From the NCBI GenBank assembly GCA_039026955.1, contig JBCCLH010000018.1, forward strand, positions 1-64,000: a DNA stretch of 64,000 nucleotides, written 5' to 3'. This stretch comes from Kordia sp039026955. Its GTDB lineage: Bacteria > Bacteroidota > Bacteroidia > Flavobacteriales > Flavobacteriaceae. The translations under genes were made by a program, and so were the position numbers. Shown here one piece after another: positions 1 to 8,404 of this stretch (position 1 is its first letter; every line of letters starts with the position of its first letter). The notes beneath the pieces are model-generated. The model was not told where the DNA came from and did no database searches. It was given only the letters and a program-made list of their open reading frames with translations.

Positions 1-139
1 CTTTATGTGCAATACTTTTAGCTATATCTTTCATCAGATTTGTGTGTCTTAATTCCAATTTCCCAATTTGTCTTAAAACTAAACAAATGACGACTTTTTG
101 CTTTAAAATAATTCTACTTGTATAGTAATAATATTGCGT

Positions 140-490
140 TTATTTGTCTACTTTAAAAGATTGATAAATATAATCTTTACCAATTTCTAAGTCATTATTT
201 GAAATGAATCCGCCTTCGTTGATAAACTTTTTAAATAGTGGTAAAAACTGATTCTTTAAATCATCAATTGTAGAAATAGCGCGTTCTGAATCACTTAAAT
301 CAGCAACATTTTTACCGTAATTGGTTATAGAAAATTGTATTTTATTATTTTTTGATTTCATTCGAAATCGATCACTTTTAAATTGACTCCAACCATCTGG
401 AACAGAAATTAAGTAAATCTCATCCACCATTATGGTTTTAAAATCGGTGTAAGCTTGTTGTGGTTTGTTGAATAAATTGAATATTCCCAT
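140..490 (-). CDS. Small protein of unknown function
   Basis: This 116-residue protein starts at an ATG and ends in TAA. I do not recognise a family. It has no signal peptide, no lipobox and no membrane segment, so it is probably cytoplasmic. The composition is charged, with several aromatic residues in the first half (for example DGWSQFKSDRFRMKSK). It lies downstream of the lipoprotein gene at 549-1295 on the same strand with a 58-base gap, so the two could share a transcript. The coding potential rests on an uninterrupted frame with ordinary amino acid use in AT-rich DNA. Confidence 0.6.
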   Translation of the reverse strand: MGIFNLFNKPQQAYTDFKTIMVDEIYLISVPDGWSQFKSDRFRMKSKNNKIQFSITNYGKNVADLSDSERAISTIDDLKNQFLPLFKKFINEGGFISNNDLEIGKDYIYQSFKVDK

Positions 491-548
491 TGATTACTAC
501 TAAATTTATATTATGTGAATATTTGTTATCTTTTTGGATACATTTAAT

Positions 549-1295
549 TCAATTATTTTGAGTATTTGTTATTTCGGGTTTATTCGATGAAAAACATGCT
601 CTTCCGAAATTTTTCAAAGCATTGTAGTGTAAAGCTACAGCAGCAGCACATGCAGCAACGGTCGCACAGCTTGATAGCCCAGCAGTTGCAGCTGCCAAAG
701 CCAATGTAGCTAAGGCACAATCCCACCCGCCTAATTCTCTTGACTTTTGAATTTGGGTAAATATTTCAGGGTTTTGATGATTTGCACTTCGAATAAGGTT
801 GGCAGTCATATTTAGTTTATCAAACTTTTCATCAGATACAGAAAGTGTTATTACTGAATTTTCAAAGTTTTCAATTGCATAATTAAAATCATGATTCTCT
901 AAATTAATCATGAAAGCATCAATTAAATTGACATCTATATCATTTATCCATCCGTTAGCTTTACCAATTTCTATAATTTCTTCACCATTGTAATTGGGTA
1001 ATTGTAATGCTTCATCACTGTAAATTACATTTGTTCCCAACTCTAAATTAACTTGATCTAAAATAGTTTGGCTTATTTCCTTTAGCGATTGAGAATTTTT
1101 ACCATACTGATTGGTCGTCATAATATTTTTTAGAAGTCCAGTATTTGATTTATAATCATTAAAGACTTTATAATTTATAGTTCTTGATTCACTATTTGCA
1201 GTTTCTATACCATGCGTGGTACATGAAAATACTAAAAATAATGAGCTTAAAGCAATCACGAAATACTTGTTTCTAAATAAATTTAATTTTATCAT
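549..1295 (-). CDS. Lipoprotein with Cys/Ala-rich hydrophobic C-terminal segment
   Basis: This 248-residue protein begins with a signal sequence and a lipobox (VFSC, lipidated Cys25), so it should be membrane-anchored outside the cytoplasm. Residues 30-185 are an ordinary mixed region that I do not recognise. Residues about 192-235 are strikingly rich in Ala and Cys: Cys193, 210, 216 and 234 flank a hydrophobic stretch resembling a membrane-active helix. A polar tail of 14 residues follows. Such a segment could be a buried disulfide-bonded helix or a releasable peptide; that is inference. The gene diverges from the TPR regulator at 1618 and sits next to a protease/peptide locus. Confidence 0.75.
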   Translation of the reverse strand: MIKLNLFRNKYFVIALSSLFLVFSCTTHGIETANSESRTINYKVFNDYKSNTGLLKNIMTTNQYGKNSQSLKEISQTILDQVNLELGTNVIYSDEALQLPNYNGEEIIEIGKANGWINDIDVNLIDAFMINLENHDFNYAIENFENSVITLSVSDEKFDKLNMTANLIRSANHQNPEIFTQIQKSRELGGWDCALATLALAAATAGLSSCATVAACAAAVALHYNALKNFGRACFSSNKPEITNTQNN

Positions 1296-1318
1296 TTTAT
1301 TGATTTTTTAAAATAGAC

Positions 1319-1411
1319 CTACTCGTGCGTTTTTCGGTTTCCACGGCAATTGTTAAAGTGGTTAGCTACACTTTCAAACAAACATTTACCATGATCTATA
1401 TTAAAATACAT
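1319..1411 (-). CDS. Possible 30-residue small ORF or remnant with two Cys
   Basis: An ATG-to-TAG frame of 30 codons lies 23 bases upstream of the lipoprotein gene, on the same strand. The peptide starts MYFNIDHGKC and contains a second Cys in FNNCRGN. It is charged and not strongly hydrophobic. The spacing would suit a leader peptide or a remnant of a related Cys-containing C-terminus, but 30 codons can occur by chance in this DNA. No ribosome binding site helps the decision. Confidence 0.22.
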   Translation of the reverse strand: MYFNIDHGKCLFESVANHFNNCRGNRKTHE

Positions 1412-1455
1412 ATCTTTGATTACCACATCGTAGGCAAATATTTATTTGTTTACTT

Positions 1456-1487
1456 AAAAGGCTTTCATTTACATGGAAGCTTTTTTT
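1456..1487 (+). terminator. Terminator-like hairpin with T7 tail, no gene upstream
   Basis: An imperfect 11-bp stem (AAAAGGCTTTC against GGAAGC and the T run, with two G-T pairs) is followed by seven T. It reads rightward, but there is no rightward gene upstream of it. The rest of the 1296-1602 intergenic region shows no other clear feature. It could end a short untranslated RNA antisense to the lipoprotein mRNA leader, or be fortuitous. Confidence 0.3.
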
Positions 1488-1617
1488 AGAACTTATCTTT
1501 CTTTTTAAAATTAATATTCTATTTTAGTTGTCAGATTTTTATTTCGTAAATGTATTTATGTGATATGTACAAATCAAATGTTAGTTTATTCAATTCACAG
1601 AATTGATATACCGATTC

Positions 1618-3321
1618 ATGGAAATGATACAGAAAAGCACAAAGAGGATTTTAGTTATTCTTATTTTTTTATTTTCGACAACTCTTTTTTCTCAAAGTGA
1701 GGAAGAATTTTTACAGGCTATGAAATTTTCAGAATTGTCTCAATTAGTTAGAGATAATATGAAAGATAAAGAGAAAGCACTTCTATACGCGGAAGTTTAC
1801 TTAGATAAAGCGAAAAAGGAAAAAAGTCAGTTAGGAATTGGAACTGGCTATCGCTTGCATGCCAATATATATAGCGATGAAAATTTAAAAATAAAATATT
1901 TAGATAGTGCTATAAATACAACTTTAAACATGGATAATAAGTATTATCCTGCACTACTATTATTGTATAGAGGTGGACTTTATTATGATCAAAAGAAATT
2001 TAAGGCTTCATTAAATGATTATCTTTTAGCTAATACTTATGCCAAAACTAACAATGAAGAATTGTACTTCACTTTAAAATTTAATATTGGTATTATAAAA
2101 AGACAAATAGGAAACTTTAAAGAAGCAGAAGAAATTTTTGATAAGTGTTTAGCCTATGAAAGTAATTACAAAGATTTTGATAATGGAACAATGTATTTTG
2201 GTACCTTATTTCAATTATCAAATATATATTACGAAACAAGACAATTTTCGAAAGCTACTAAGATTAATACTAGAGGAATATTAGAAGCACTAGAAAAAAA
2301 GGATTCTTCTCATTATTATCATTTTGTTGTTAATGAAGGGATAAATCTAACATTACAAAAAAGATATTCTTCTGCAATAGACAGTATATACAAGGCTATG
2401 AAGCATATTGAAGACAAAGATGATTTGGCTGTAGTTTATCATTATCTTGGTACTGCCTTGTTTGAAAGCAATCAAAAAAAGAAGTCAATCCAATATTTTC
2501 AAAAAGTGGATTCTATTTTTTTAGAAACTAATGACTTGCTTCCTAGTTGTCGTTCTTCTTATGAAAAGTTAATAAATTATCATAAAGAAATTAAAGATTT
2601 TAAGAATCAGCTTTTATATACAACAAGACTTCTAAAACTGGATAGTATATTAAATGATGATTATAAATATTTAGTTAAAAACTTATATAAAGAGTATGAT
2701 TTCCCAGAATTAGTAAATGATCGAGATCAACTTATTACAAAACTTAAAAGTAGTTCTAAAAAAACTAGATATTGGAATATTGCTCTCATTAGTTTAGTGA
2801 TAATTTCATTTGTATTGCTTTTTTATTATTACAAACAAAAAAAGAAGTACAAACAAAGATTCAACGATTTGATAAATAACAAGGAATCACAAATAGATAA
2901 AAATAATGAGGTTAATAAAGCATCTACAGTTTTAAATGATATTGATCAAGAAATAATAGACAAAGTATTGGTTGAATTGGATAATTTTAAAAATGACAAA
3001 AGCTTTCTAAGGAATCAAATCACTCTTAGTGAAGTTGCAAAATTAATCAATACAAATTCTAAATATTTATCTAGGATAATTAACCATTATCATCAAAAAA
3101 ATTTTAATACGTATATAAATGATTTAAGAATCGAATATCTAATCAATAAATTGAATTCGGATAAGAATTTTAGAAAATACACAATAAGTGCAATAGCAGA
3201 GGAAGGTGGTTTTACCAATGCACTTTCATTTTCAAGAGCATTTACAAAAAAAACAGGGCTTAAACCTTCATACTTTTTAAAAGAGCTAATCAAAGAAAAA
3301 AATGATATATCAATTCCGTGA
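1618..3321 (+). CDS. TPR membrane regulator with AraC-type HTH
   Basis: The reading frame opens at a TTG at 1603, but the first ATG is at 1618 (another at 1624), giving about 567 residues. The N-terminus is a signal peptide ending near LFSQ. Residues about 30-370 are tetratricopeptide-like helical repeats, a transmembrane helix follows at about 385-405 (IALISLVIISFVLLFYYY), then a basic linker and an AraC-type double helix-turn-helix at about 465-560 (EVAKLINTNSKYLSRIIN, then GFTNALSFSRAFTKKTGLKP). This architecture is common in Flavobacteriia and would place the TPR domain in the periplasm and the DNA-binding domain inside. TPR domains often bind peptides, and the next gene encodes a small peptide 45 bases away, so it may sense or control that locus; this is inference. 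Confidence 0.88.
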   Translation: MEMIQKSTKRILVILIFLFSTTLFSQSEEEFLQAMKFSELSQLVRDNMKDKEKALLYAEVYLDKAKKEKSQLGIGTGYRLHANIYSDENLKIKYLDSAINTTLNMDNKYYPALLLLYRGGLYYDQKKFKASLNDYLLANTYAKTNNEELYFTLKFNIGIIKRQIGNFKEAEEIFDKCLAYESNYKDFDNGTMYFGTLFQLSNIYYETRQFSKATKINTRGILEALEKKDSSHYYHFVVNEGINLTLQKRYSSAIDSIYKAMKHIEDKDDLAVVYHYLGTALFESNQKKKSIQYFQKVDSIFLETNDLLPSCRSSYEKLINYHKEIKDFKNQLLYTTRLLKLDSILNDDYKYLVKNLYKEYDFPELVNDRDQLITKLKSSSKKTRYWNIALISLVIISFVLLFYYYKQKKKYKQRFNDLINNKESQIDKNNEVNKASTVLNDIDQEIIDKVLVELDNFKNDKSFLRNQITLSEVAKLINTNSKYLSRIINHYHQKNFNTYINDLRIEYLINKLNSDKNFRKYTISAIAEEGGFTNALSFSRAFTKKTGLKPSYFLKELIKEKNDISIP

Positions 3322-3366
3322 ATTGTTAAAAGTTCCCACAGTAATTCTTTAAATTTATTGTAAGAT

Positions 3367-3615
3367 TTGTATAGTATTGTATTCACACAAAAATTTATAC
3401 ATGATAAAAAAAAATTAAAACTTTTCAAATCGAAGGTAGCTAGTCTTAACGAGATTAGTAACTTATTAGGAGGAACTGACGGCGGAGGAGATCCAGATCC
3501 AACAACAAAAGGTAACCCAAAATCCAAAGATGATGTTAAATGTGCTTCCAGAAGAAAAGTCCTTACGATTTGCGTCGATACAAATGTTCCACAAACTGAT
3601 CCGACTGATCCTTAA
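3367..3615 (+). CDS. RiPP-precursor-like peptide with GG leader
   Basis: The frame encodes up to 82 residues. It contains a leader typical of Bacteroidota natural-product precursors: KKKLKLFKSKVASLN, then a Gly-Gly at the end of ISNLLGG. The following core of about 46 residues is rich in Asp, Pro, Thr and Lys, with two Cys (VKCASRR and LTIC) and several Ser/Thr that could be modified. The only in-frame start is TTG at 3367. The ATG at 3401 is one base out of frame because the A run at 3406-3414 has nine A; ten would give MIKKKLKLFKSK. No LanB, LanC, radical-SAM or transporter gene is visible nearby, but two subtilase-family lipoproteins follow directly. The GG leader is my reason for the call; the modification class is unknown. 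Confidence 0.6.
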   Translation: MYSIVFTQKFIHDKKKLKLFKSKVASLNEISNLLGGTDGGGDPDPTTKGNPKSKDDVKCASRRKVLTICVDTNVPQTDPTDP

Positions 3616-3642
3616 AATTAACCTTTTACGAATTCATGTTTT

Positions 3643-5310
3643 ATGATTAAAAGCAGAATAACAAAGTTATTTTTTCTATTATTTAGTTTCATTATTATTG
3701 GATGTACTATTTCTAAGAGTAATGAAACTAAGTATGTAGTAGATAATATTGAGAATGTTAAAGATGATCTTACTAAACAAGAAAAATATAATTGGCAGTA
3801 TAAAGATGTTTTTGAAGATTCCATAGCTGGAATTAGCTTAAATAAAGCCTATAGAGAACTCTTAATTAATAAACACTGTGATACAATTATCGTTGCTGTT
3901 TTAGATACTGGTATTGATATTAATCACATTGACCTAAAAAATATTTTTTGGAAAAACTCAAATGAAATAGGTGACAATAACTTGGACGATGATAACAATG
4001 GATATGTAGATGATGTTCACGGTTGGAATTTTTTAGGAAATGAAAAAGGCATAAATGTTCAGGTGTCTAACTATGAATCAACTAGGTTTGTTCGACTTTA
4101 TGATACATTATTTAAAAATAAAAGCATTCAAGATTTTAAAGGAAAAGATACTTTGAAATTTAAGCAATACAAAAAAGCTCTAAAAGATTACGAATCAAAA
4201 TATGAAAAAGCTAAAAAAGCTTTGGAAAAATACGCTTTTGCTTTAAAGCAATATGATAAAATGATTGCATCTTTAAGACCCTACTTTCCAAACAAAAATT
4301 TTACAATTGAAAAACTAAATGCAATTTCCGTAGATGATGACTCTCTAAAATATTTCATTGAACAAATGAAATTGTGTATTACGAATGAACTAAAACGTAA
4401 TTTTTTTGAAGATAAAGAGAAGTGGGCTAGAGTTCGCTTTGAACAACATTTAGGTGCTAGTGGTTACAATGAAAGTTCGATAATAGGAGACAATCCAAAC
4501 ACTTTAAGTGACAAAGGGTATGGAAATAATGATGTTGAAGGAGATTCATTAACTCGATATCATGGAACACAAGTTACAGGTGTTTTAGCAGGAAATCGAA
4601 TAAATAACCAAGGAATCAAAGGGGTTACAAATTGTATAAAAATCATGCCTTTGCGAATAGCTGCTTTAGGTTCAGAAAGAGATAAAGACATTGCTTTGGC
4701 AATTTATTATGCTGTTGATAATGGAGCAAAAGTCATTAATATGAGTTTTAGAAATGATTTTTCTATTCATAGAGAATGGGTTGATGAAGCCATAAAATAT
4801 GCTGCATCAAAAGATGTTGTTATTGCTGTAGCGGCAGGTAATGAAAGTTTGGATAGCGATATTTATTTTAACTATCCAAATGATCAAATAGAGAATGGAA
4901 GTAATTTTGTAAATAATTTGATAGTTGTGGGAGCATCTTCTTACACTAAAAATATTATTAGTGATTTTTCTAATTACGGAAAAAATAATGTTGACATTTT
5001 TGCACCAGGTGAAAATATTCATACAACTACACCAAATAATAAGCACTTATTTATCGATGGAACATCTATTGCTACGCCAATAGTAAGTGGCATAGCGGCT
5101 TTGATTCGTTCTTATTACCCAAACCTTAACGCGGCAGAAGTAAAAGAAATCATCATGGAGTCAGGTGTTTCCTATGATATTATGGTCAAAAAACCATCTA
5201 CAAATGAAGAAAAAGAACTCGTTCCTTTTAGTTCCTTATCTAAATCGGGTAAAATAGTGAATGCATACAATGCGTTGTTATTAGCAGAACAAATCTCAAA
5301 GAAGAAATGA
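3643..5310 (+). CDS. Subtilase (S8) lipoprotein, catalytically intact
   Basis: This 555-residue lipoprotein has a lipobox at IIIGC (Cys21). All elements of a subtilisin-type serine protease are present: Asp88 in VLDTGID, His307 in HGTQVTG, oxyanion Asn400 in AAGNES, and Ser475 in GTSIATP. Between the Asp and His blocks is an insertion of about 200 residues that is Lys-rich and helical (residues about 145-290), larger than in typical subtilisins. It should face the periplasm or cell surface. It starts 28 bases after the precursor-like peptide and ends 1 base before its dead paralogue, so co-transcription is likely. Cleavage of the peptide leader or of a partner is plausible but inferred. Confidence 0.93.
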   Translation: MIKSRITKLFFLLFSFIIIGCTISKSNETKYVVDNIENVKDDLTKQEKYNWQYKDVFEDSIAGISLNKAYRELLINKHCDTIIVAVLDTGIDINHIDLKNIFWKNSNEIGDNNLDDDNNGYVDDVHGWNFLGNEKGINVQVSNYESTRFVRLYDTLFKNKSIQDFKGKDTLKFKQYKKALKDYESKYEKAKKALEKYAFALKQYDKMIASLRPYFPNKNFTIEKLNAISVDDDSLKYFIEQMKLCITNELKRNFFEDKEKWARVRFEQHLGASGYNESSIIGDNPNTLSDKGYGNNDVEGDSLTRYHGTQVTGVLAGNRINNQGIKGVTNCIKIMPLRIAALGSERDKDIALAIYYAVDNGAKVINMSFRNDFSIHREWVDEAIKYAASKDVVIAVAAGNESLDSDIYFNYPNDQIENGSNFVNNLIVVGASSYTKNIISDFSNYGKNNVDIFAPGENIHTTTPNNKHLFIDGTSIATPIVSGIAALIRSYYPNLNAAEVKEIIMESGVSYDIMVKKPSTNEEKELVPFSSLSKSGKIVNAYNALLLAEQISKKK

Positions 5311-5311
5311 T

Positions 5312-6937
5312 ATGAGATTTTCTTTTCTTTTCATTCTTAGTGTATTCTTCTGTAGCTGTAGTGTCAGTCAAAAATCGGTGGTTACTATTTTTAAAAATTC
5401 ATTCTATCCAATTGTTCCTATTCATGAAACTGAAAATTGGCAATACAAAGATATCATTAAAGATACGTTAGCAGGTATAAGCCTTGAGAAAGCTTACAAG
5501 GAATTAGTACTAGGAAAAAATGATGATACTATCACAGTCGCTACTATTGGCACACCTATTGACATAAATCATGAGCATCTAAAAAATAGTATTTGGATAA
5601 ATACTGCTGAAATTCCTAATAATAATATTGATGATGATAACAATGGGTATATAGATGATATTCATGGTTGGAATTTTTTAGGCAATGCCAAAGGAACTAA
5701 TGACATATATATGCAATTAGAGGTAACACGTTTGTTAAAAAAATATGAAGCACAGCAACTAACAAACACAAACGAGCCTAAATATATTCTAGCAAAAAAT
5801 ATATATGATAGTATTTACAAAGTTTCTAAAAAAGAGTACGATCACTATTCTTCGATACATGAAGCTTACACTTACATAAAAAGTGAGTTTGCAAAAAAAT
5901 CATTATTTGGTAATTATTCAATAAAAAAATTAGACAGCATACAGAAAACGTATGCTAATGATTGGTATTTTCAAAATATTGTAAAAAGCCTAATCAATTT
6001 TGAAAGATATGTTGGAGGGAAAAATATAGTTTCTCGTAACGAATTGTATACAAAGCATATTCATGTGCTTCTAAATAAAGAATATAACGATAGAGAACTT
6101 CAAGGAGATAATCCAAACGATTTGGAGGATGCTTTTTATGGAAACAATATTGTTAACCACAATGTAGATAAGTTGAAGCAAGGAACTTCGGTAGCTGGTT
6201 TATTGGTTCGCTCACCAAATAGTCCAGTAGAAGGGATTTCTTCATACATCAAATTAATGCCTATTTGTGTTTCTGGTTACGGAAGTGCGCACGATAAAGA
6301 CATTGCTTTGGCTATTAAATATGCGGTTGACAACGGCGCTAAAGTAATTCATTTAGATGCTACTAAATTACTTTCCCTAAAAAAAGAATGGGTTTTTGAA
6401 GCGTTTAGGTATGCAGAAAAACACAATGTTTTAATTGTAGCACCAGCGGGAAATGCTAGTGCAAACTTAACAACTACTAATTATTATTTTCCAAATGATA
6501 ATATTGATAATGGAAAGAAAGTAGCTAATAATTTCCTATTAGTTGGTGCATCTACGTATGAACCTAATGAAAAGTTAGTAGCTTCATTTTCAAATTACGG
6601 TAGTATTGACGTAGATATTTTTGCTCCTGCAACGGAAATATATACGACAACCACATGTAATACGTACGATTTTCAAGATAGCACTGCAATGGCTTCATCA
6701 CTAACAGCAGGCGTTGCGGCGTTACTATTTTTAAAATATCCAAACCTATCCGCCGCAGAAATAAAACAAATCATCATGGATTCAGGTGTTTCGTATGATA
6801 TTATGGTCAACAAACCATCTGCCAGCAAGGAAAAAGAATTAGTTCCTTTCAGTTCTTTATCTAAATCGGGTAAAATAGTGAATGCTTACAATGCTTTAAT
6901 GATGGCAAAAGAAGTCTCAGAGAAAAAAACGAAATAA
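5312..6937 (+). CDS. Pseudo-subtilase lipoprotein lacking the catalytic triad
   Basis: This 541-residue paralogue of the preceding protease shares the same layout and a nearly identical C-terminus (ELVPFSSLSKSGKIVNAYNA). It has a signal peptide with a Cys-containing lipobox (FFCSC). Every catalytic position is changed: the Asp block reads ATIGTPID (Gly80 for Asp), the His block reads KQGTSVAG (Gln290 for His), and the Ser block reads DSTAMASS (Ala459 for Ser). The oxyanion region PAGNAS is kept. The frame is fully open and the fold-defining segments are conserved, so this looks like a maintained pseudoenzyme rather than a decaying gene. A regulatory, scaffolding or substrate-binding role beside the active enzyme is inferred. 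Confidence 0.92.
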   Translation: MRFSFLFILSVFFCSCSVSQKSVVTIFKNSFYPIVPIHETENWQYKDIIKDTLAGISLEKAYKELVLGKNDDTITVATIGTPIDINHEHLKNSIWINTAEIPNNNIDDDNNGYIDDIHGWNFLGNAKGTNDIYMQLEVTRLLKKYEAQQLTNTNEPKYILAKNIYDSIYKVSKKEYDHYSSIHEAYTYIKSEFAKKSLFGNYSIKKLDSIQKTYANDWYFQNIVKSLINFERYVGGKNIVSRNELYTKHIHVLLNKEYNDRELQGDNPNDLEDAFYGNNIVNHNVDKLKQGTSVAGLLVRSPNSPVEGISSYIKLMPICVSGYGSAHDKDIALAIKYAVDNGAKVIHLDATKLLSLKKEWVFEAFRYAEKHNVLIVAPAGNASANLTTTNYYFPNDNIDNGKKVANNFLLVGASTYEPNEKLVASFSNYGSIDVDIFAPATEIYTTTTCNTYDFQDSTAMASSLTAGVAALLFLKYPNLSAAEIKQIIMDSGVSYDIMVNKPSASKEKELVPFSSLSKSGKIVNAYNALMMAKEVSEKKTK

Positions 6938-6944
6938 TAAGCCT

Positions 6945-7442
6945 ATGTATCTTATCTGGCAGCTCATCAACATACTAATTACGTTACTTATACTGTTTTT
7001 AGGTGTAAAGTTTATCATCAACTTTAAAAAGCATAAGCTAAAAACAATCTCATACACGGCAGTCACGTTGGTACTTCTGTTGATTTCAAATTTTATCCAA
7101 GAGGAAAATAATGAAAAGATTGTTTTAAATACAGAAGAAAAAACACTCACGGAAGCGTCTACAGATAACAAATCCTTAAAATTGATAAACACTCCATTAT
7201 TTGATTTAAATGCTGATATCGCTTTTGTGGCTGCTTCCAACAATACAATTCCAACAGAAGTAATTTCAAAGCTTACAGGATTCTCCTATGGTTTTGATTG
7301 GGATTTACAAACTGTAAACATTATCCCAAATGAAGACAAAACATATACATACAAAATAACTGGAAATTTAGATTGGTGTCTTTTTGGATTATCATTTTAT
7401 ACACAAGCGAAAGAATTTAGTGGAACATTAGTAATTGAATAA
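6945..7442 (+). CDS. Two-helix membrane protein of unknown function
   Basis: This 165-residue protein has two predicted membrane helices near the N-terminus, at about 3-25 and 34-52, separated by a short basic loop (NFKKHKLK). An extracytoplasmic domain of about 110 residues follows with no family I recognise. The C-terminal half is rich in Thr, Asn and aromatic residues and could be a small beta domain. It begins 7 bases after the pseudo-subtilase, and its TAA overlaps the ATG of the next gene by one base (TAATG), which implies translational coupling. Its place in the operon suggests a role in membrane assembly of the protease pair; that is inference. Confidence 0.75.
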   Translation: MYLIWQLINILITLLILFLGVKFIINFKKHKLKTISYTAVTLVLLLISNFIQEENNEKIVLNTEEKTLTEASTDNKSLKLINTPLFDLNADIAFVAASNNTIPTEVISKLTGFSYGFDWDLQTVNIIPNEDKTYTYKITGNLDWCLFGLSFYTQAKEFSGTLVIE

Positions 7443-7981
7443 TGAAAAAATATATAGTATTAATTATAGGATTTGTACTCGTAAGCTGCGCTAGTAAACT
7501 AGATATTAGAACTTTAAAAGATCAACTTACCGACAGTAAACTGTATCAAAAAACCTCCAAAGGATTTACCATTCAGAAGCTTCCCGATTGGGAGTTTCAT
7601 GGCTTTCATAATATTTTACATTATACTCCTAAAGAATTCATGAATAAAGGTGATGATTTTATTCAAAATGCTATTAGTGCTTCCAACTATGATGCAGGGG
7701 GAAAAGGTTTACAAACCATCGTAGATACCAATGTAGAAAAAGGATTGTGTTGTTTTAAAGTCACCAACTTTAAAATGTTTACAGAGCCTACAAGATATGG
7801 GGAAAGTATCATAGTTACTTTCGATTCTAAAATCAACAAAAAAGAATATAAAAACATCTGGCAATTCTACAAATACAAGAACAGAGTCTACCGTGTATTT
7901 TTCTCAGCTAGAAAACGATACTACGACAGGTATGCAAACGAGGCTATTCAAATGATGAAGACCTTTACGATAACTGAGTAG
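7442..7981 (+). CDS. Lipoprotein of unknown function, last gene of the protease operon
   Basis: This 179-residue protein starts with a signal sequence and lipobox (LVSC, lipidated Cys near residue 16). The mature part is a mixed alpha/beta-looking domain with many aromatic and basic residues near the end (KNRVYRVFFSARKRYYDRY) and two adjacent Cys (GLCCFKV). I do not recognise the family. The start overlaps the stop of the preceding gene, so expression is probably coupled to it. No clear terminator follows at 7982-8110. Confidence 0.75.
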   Translation: MKKYIVLIIGFVLVSCASKLDIRTLKDQLTDSKLYQKTSKGFTIQKLPDWEFHGFHNILHYTPKEFMNKGDDFIQNAISASNYDAGGKGLQTIVDTNVEKGLCCFKVTNFKMFTEPTRYGESIIVTFDSKINKKEYKNIWQFYKYKNRVYRVFFSARKRYYDRYANEAIQMMKTFTITE

Positions 7982-8110
7982 TTTCAGTTTTTGATAGTAA
8001 ATTTGGTATAATAACTTTTCTTCTCAGCGTAACGTTTCAATAATCTTGAAAGCTAAGTACAAAATAGAACATGTATTTGTAATAACTCATTTCATTAATA
8101 CTTATCCACA

Positions 8111-8365
8111 CTACATAGTGCGTGTCGTAACCACCAAATTGTATTGCTTGGCTAATACACTAATTTCCTTTTGTAAATTTTTGTGTATCTCGTTGCTGCC
8201 TAAAGTAGCATGTGCATTGATATGTGCCAGCAACTCACGGTATGCGGCAGTGCCTTCGACTCGTACGTTGGTAAAACTTTCTGCGGCACTAGAAGCTGTT
8301 TCGGTAGCTCTAGCTAAATAGCGTTCAGTAAAATTTTCGTTACATTTTTTAGTTCGGCAACCCAA
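8111..8365 (-). pseudogene. C-terminal remnant, possibly of a DUF6261-like gene
   Basis: The open stretch encodes about 80 residues ending at TAG. It has no ATG near its upstream end; the only start-like codon is a TTG at 8365. The C-terminal part (AYRELLAHINAHATLG, then KEISVLAKQYN) resembles, from memory, the end of DUF6261-type proteins of Bacteroidota that are normally several times longer. The upstream part is replaced by the tandem-repeat stretch at 8405-8607. I read it as a 5'-deleted gene, though a short live gene cannot be ruled out. Confidence 0.4.
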
Positions 8366-8404
8366 AACCTAAACTCAGTAAGCTAAAAACCTAACTTAGG
8401 GTAT

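Noticed and set aside
1..139. Leftward open frame running off the left edge (contains MKDIAKSIAHK)
   Set aside because: Only a few dozen residues are visible and none identify a family; a partial gene is possible but not supported.
3093..3527. Leftward 144-residue frame across the regulator end and precursor peptide
   Set aside because: It opposes two better-supported rightward genes and has no domain or start context.
8046..8321. Rightward 91-residue frame opposite the remnant at 8111-8365
   Set aside because: The opposite strand carries the family-like sequence; this frame is Cys-rich shadow translation with no start context.
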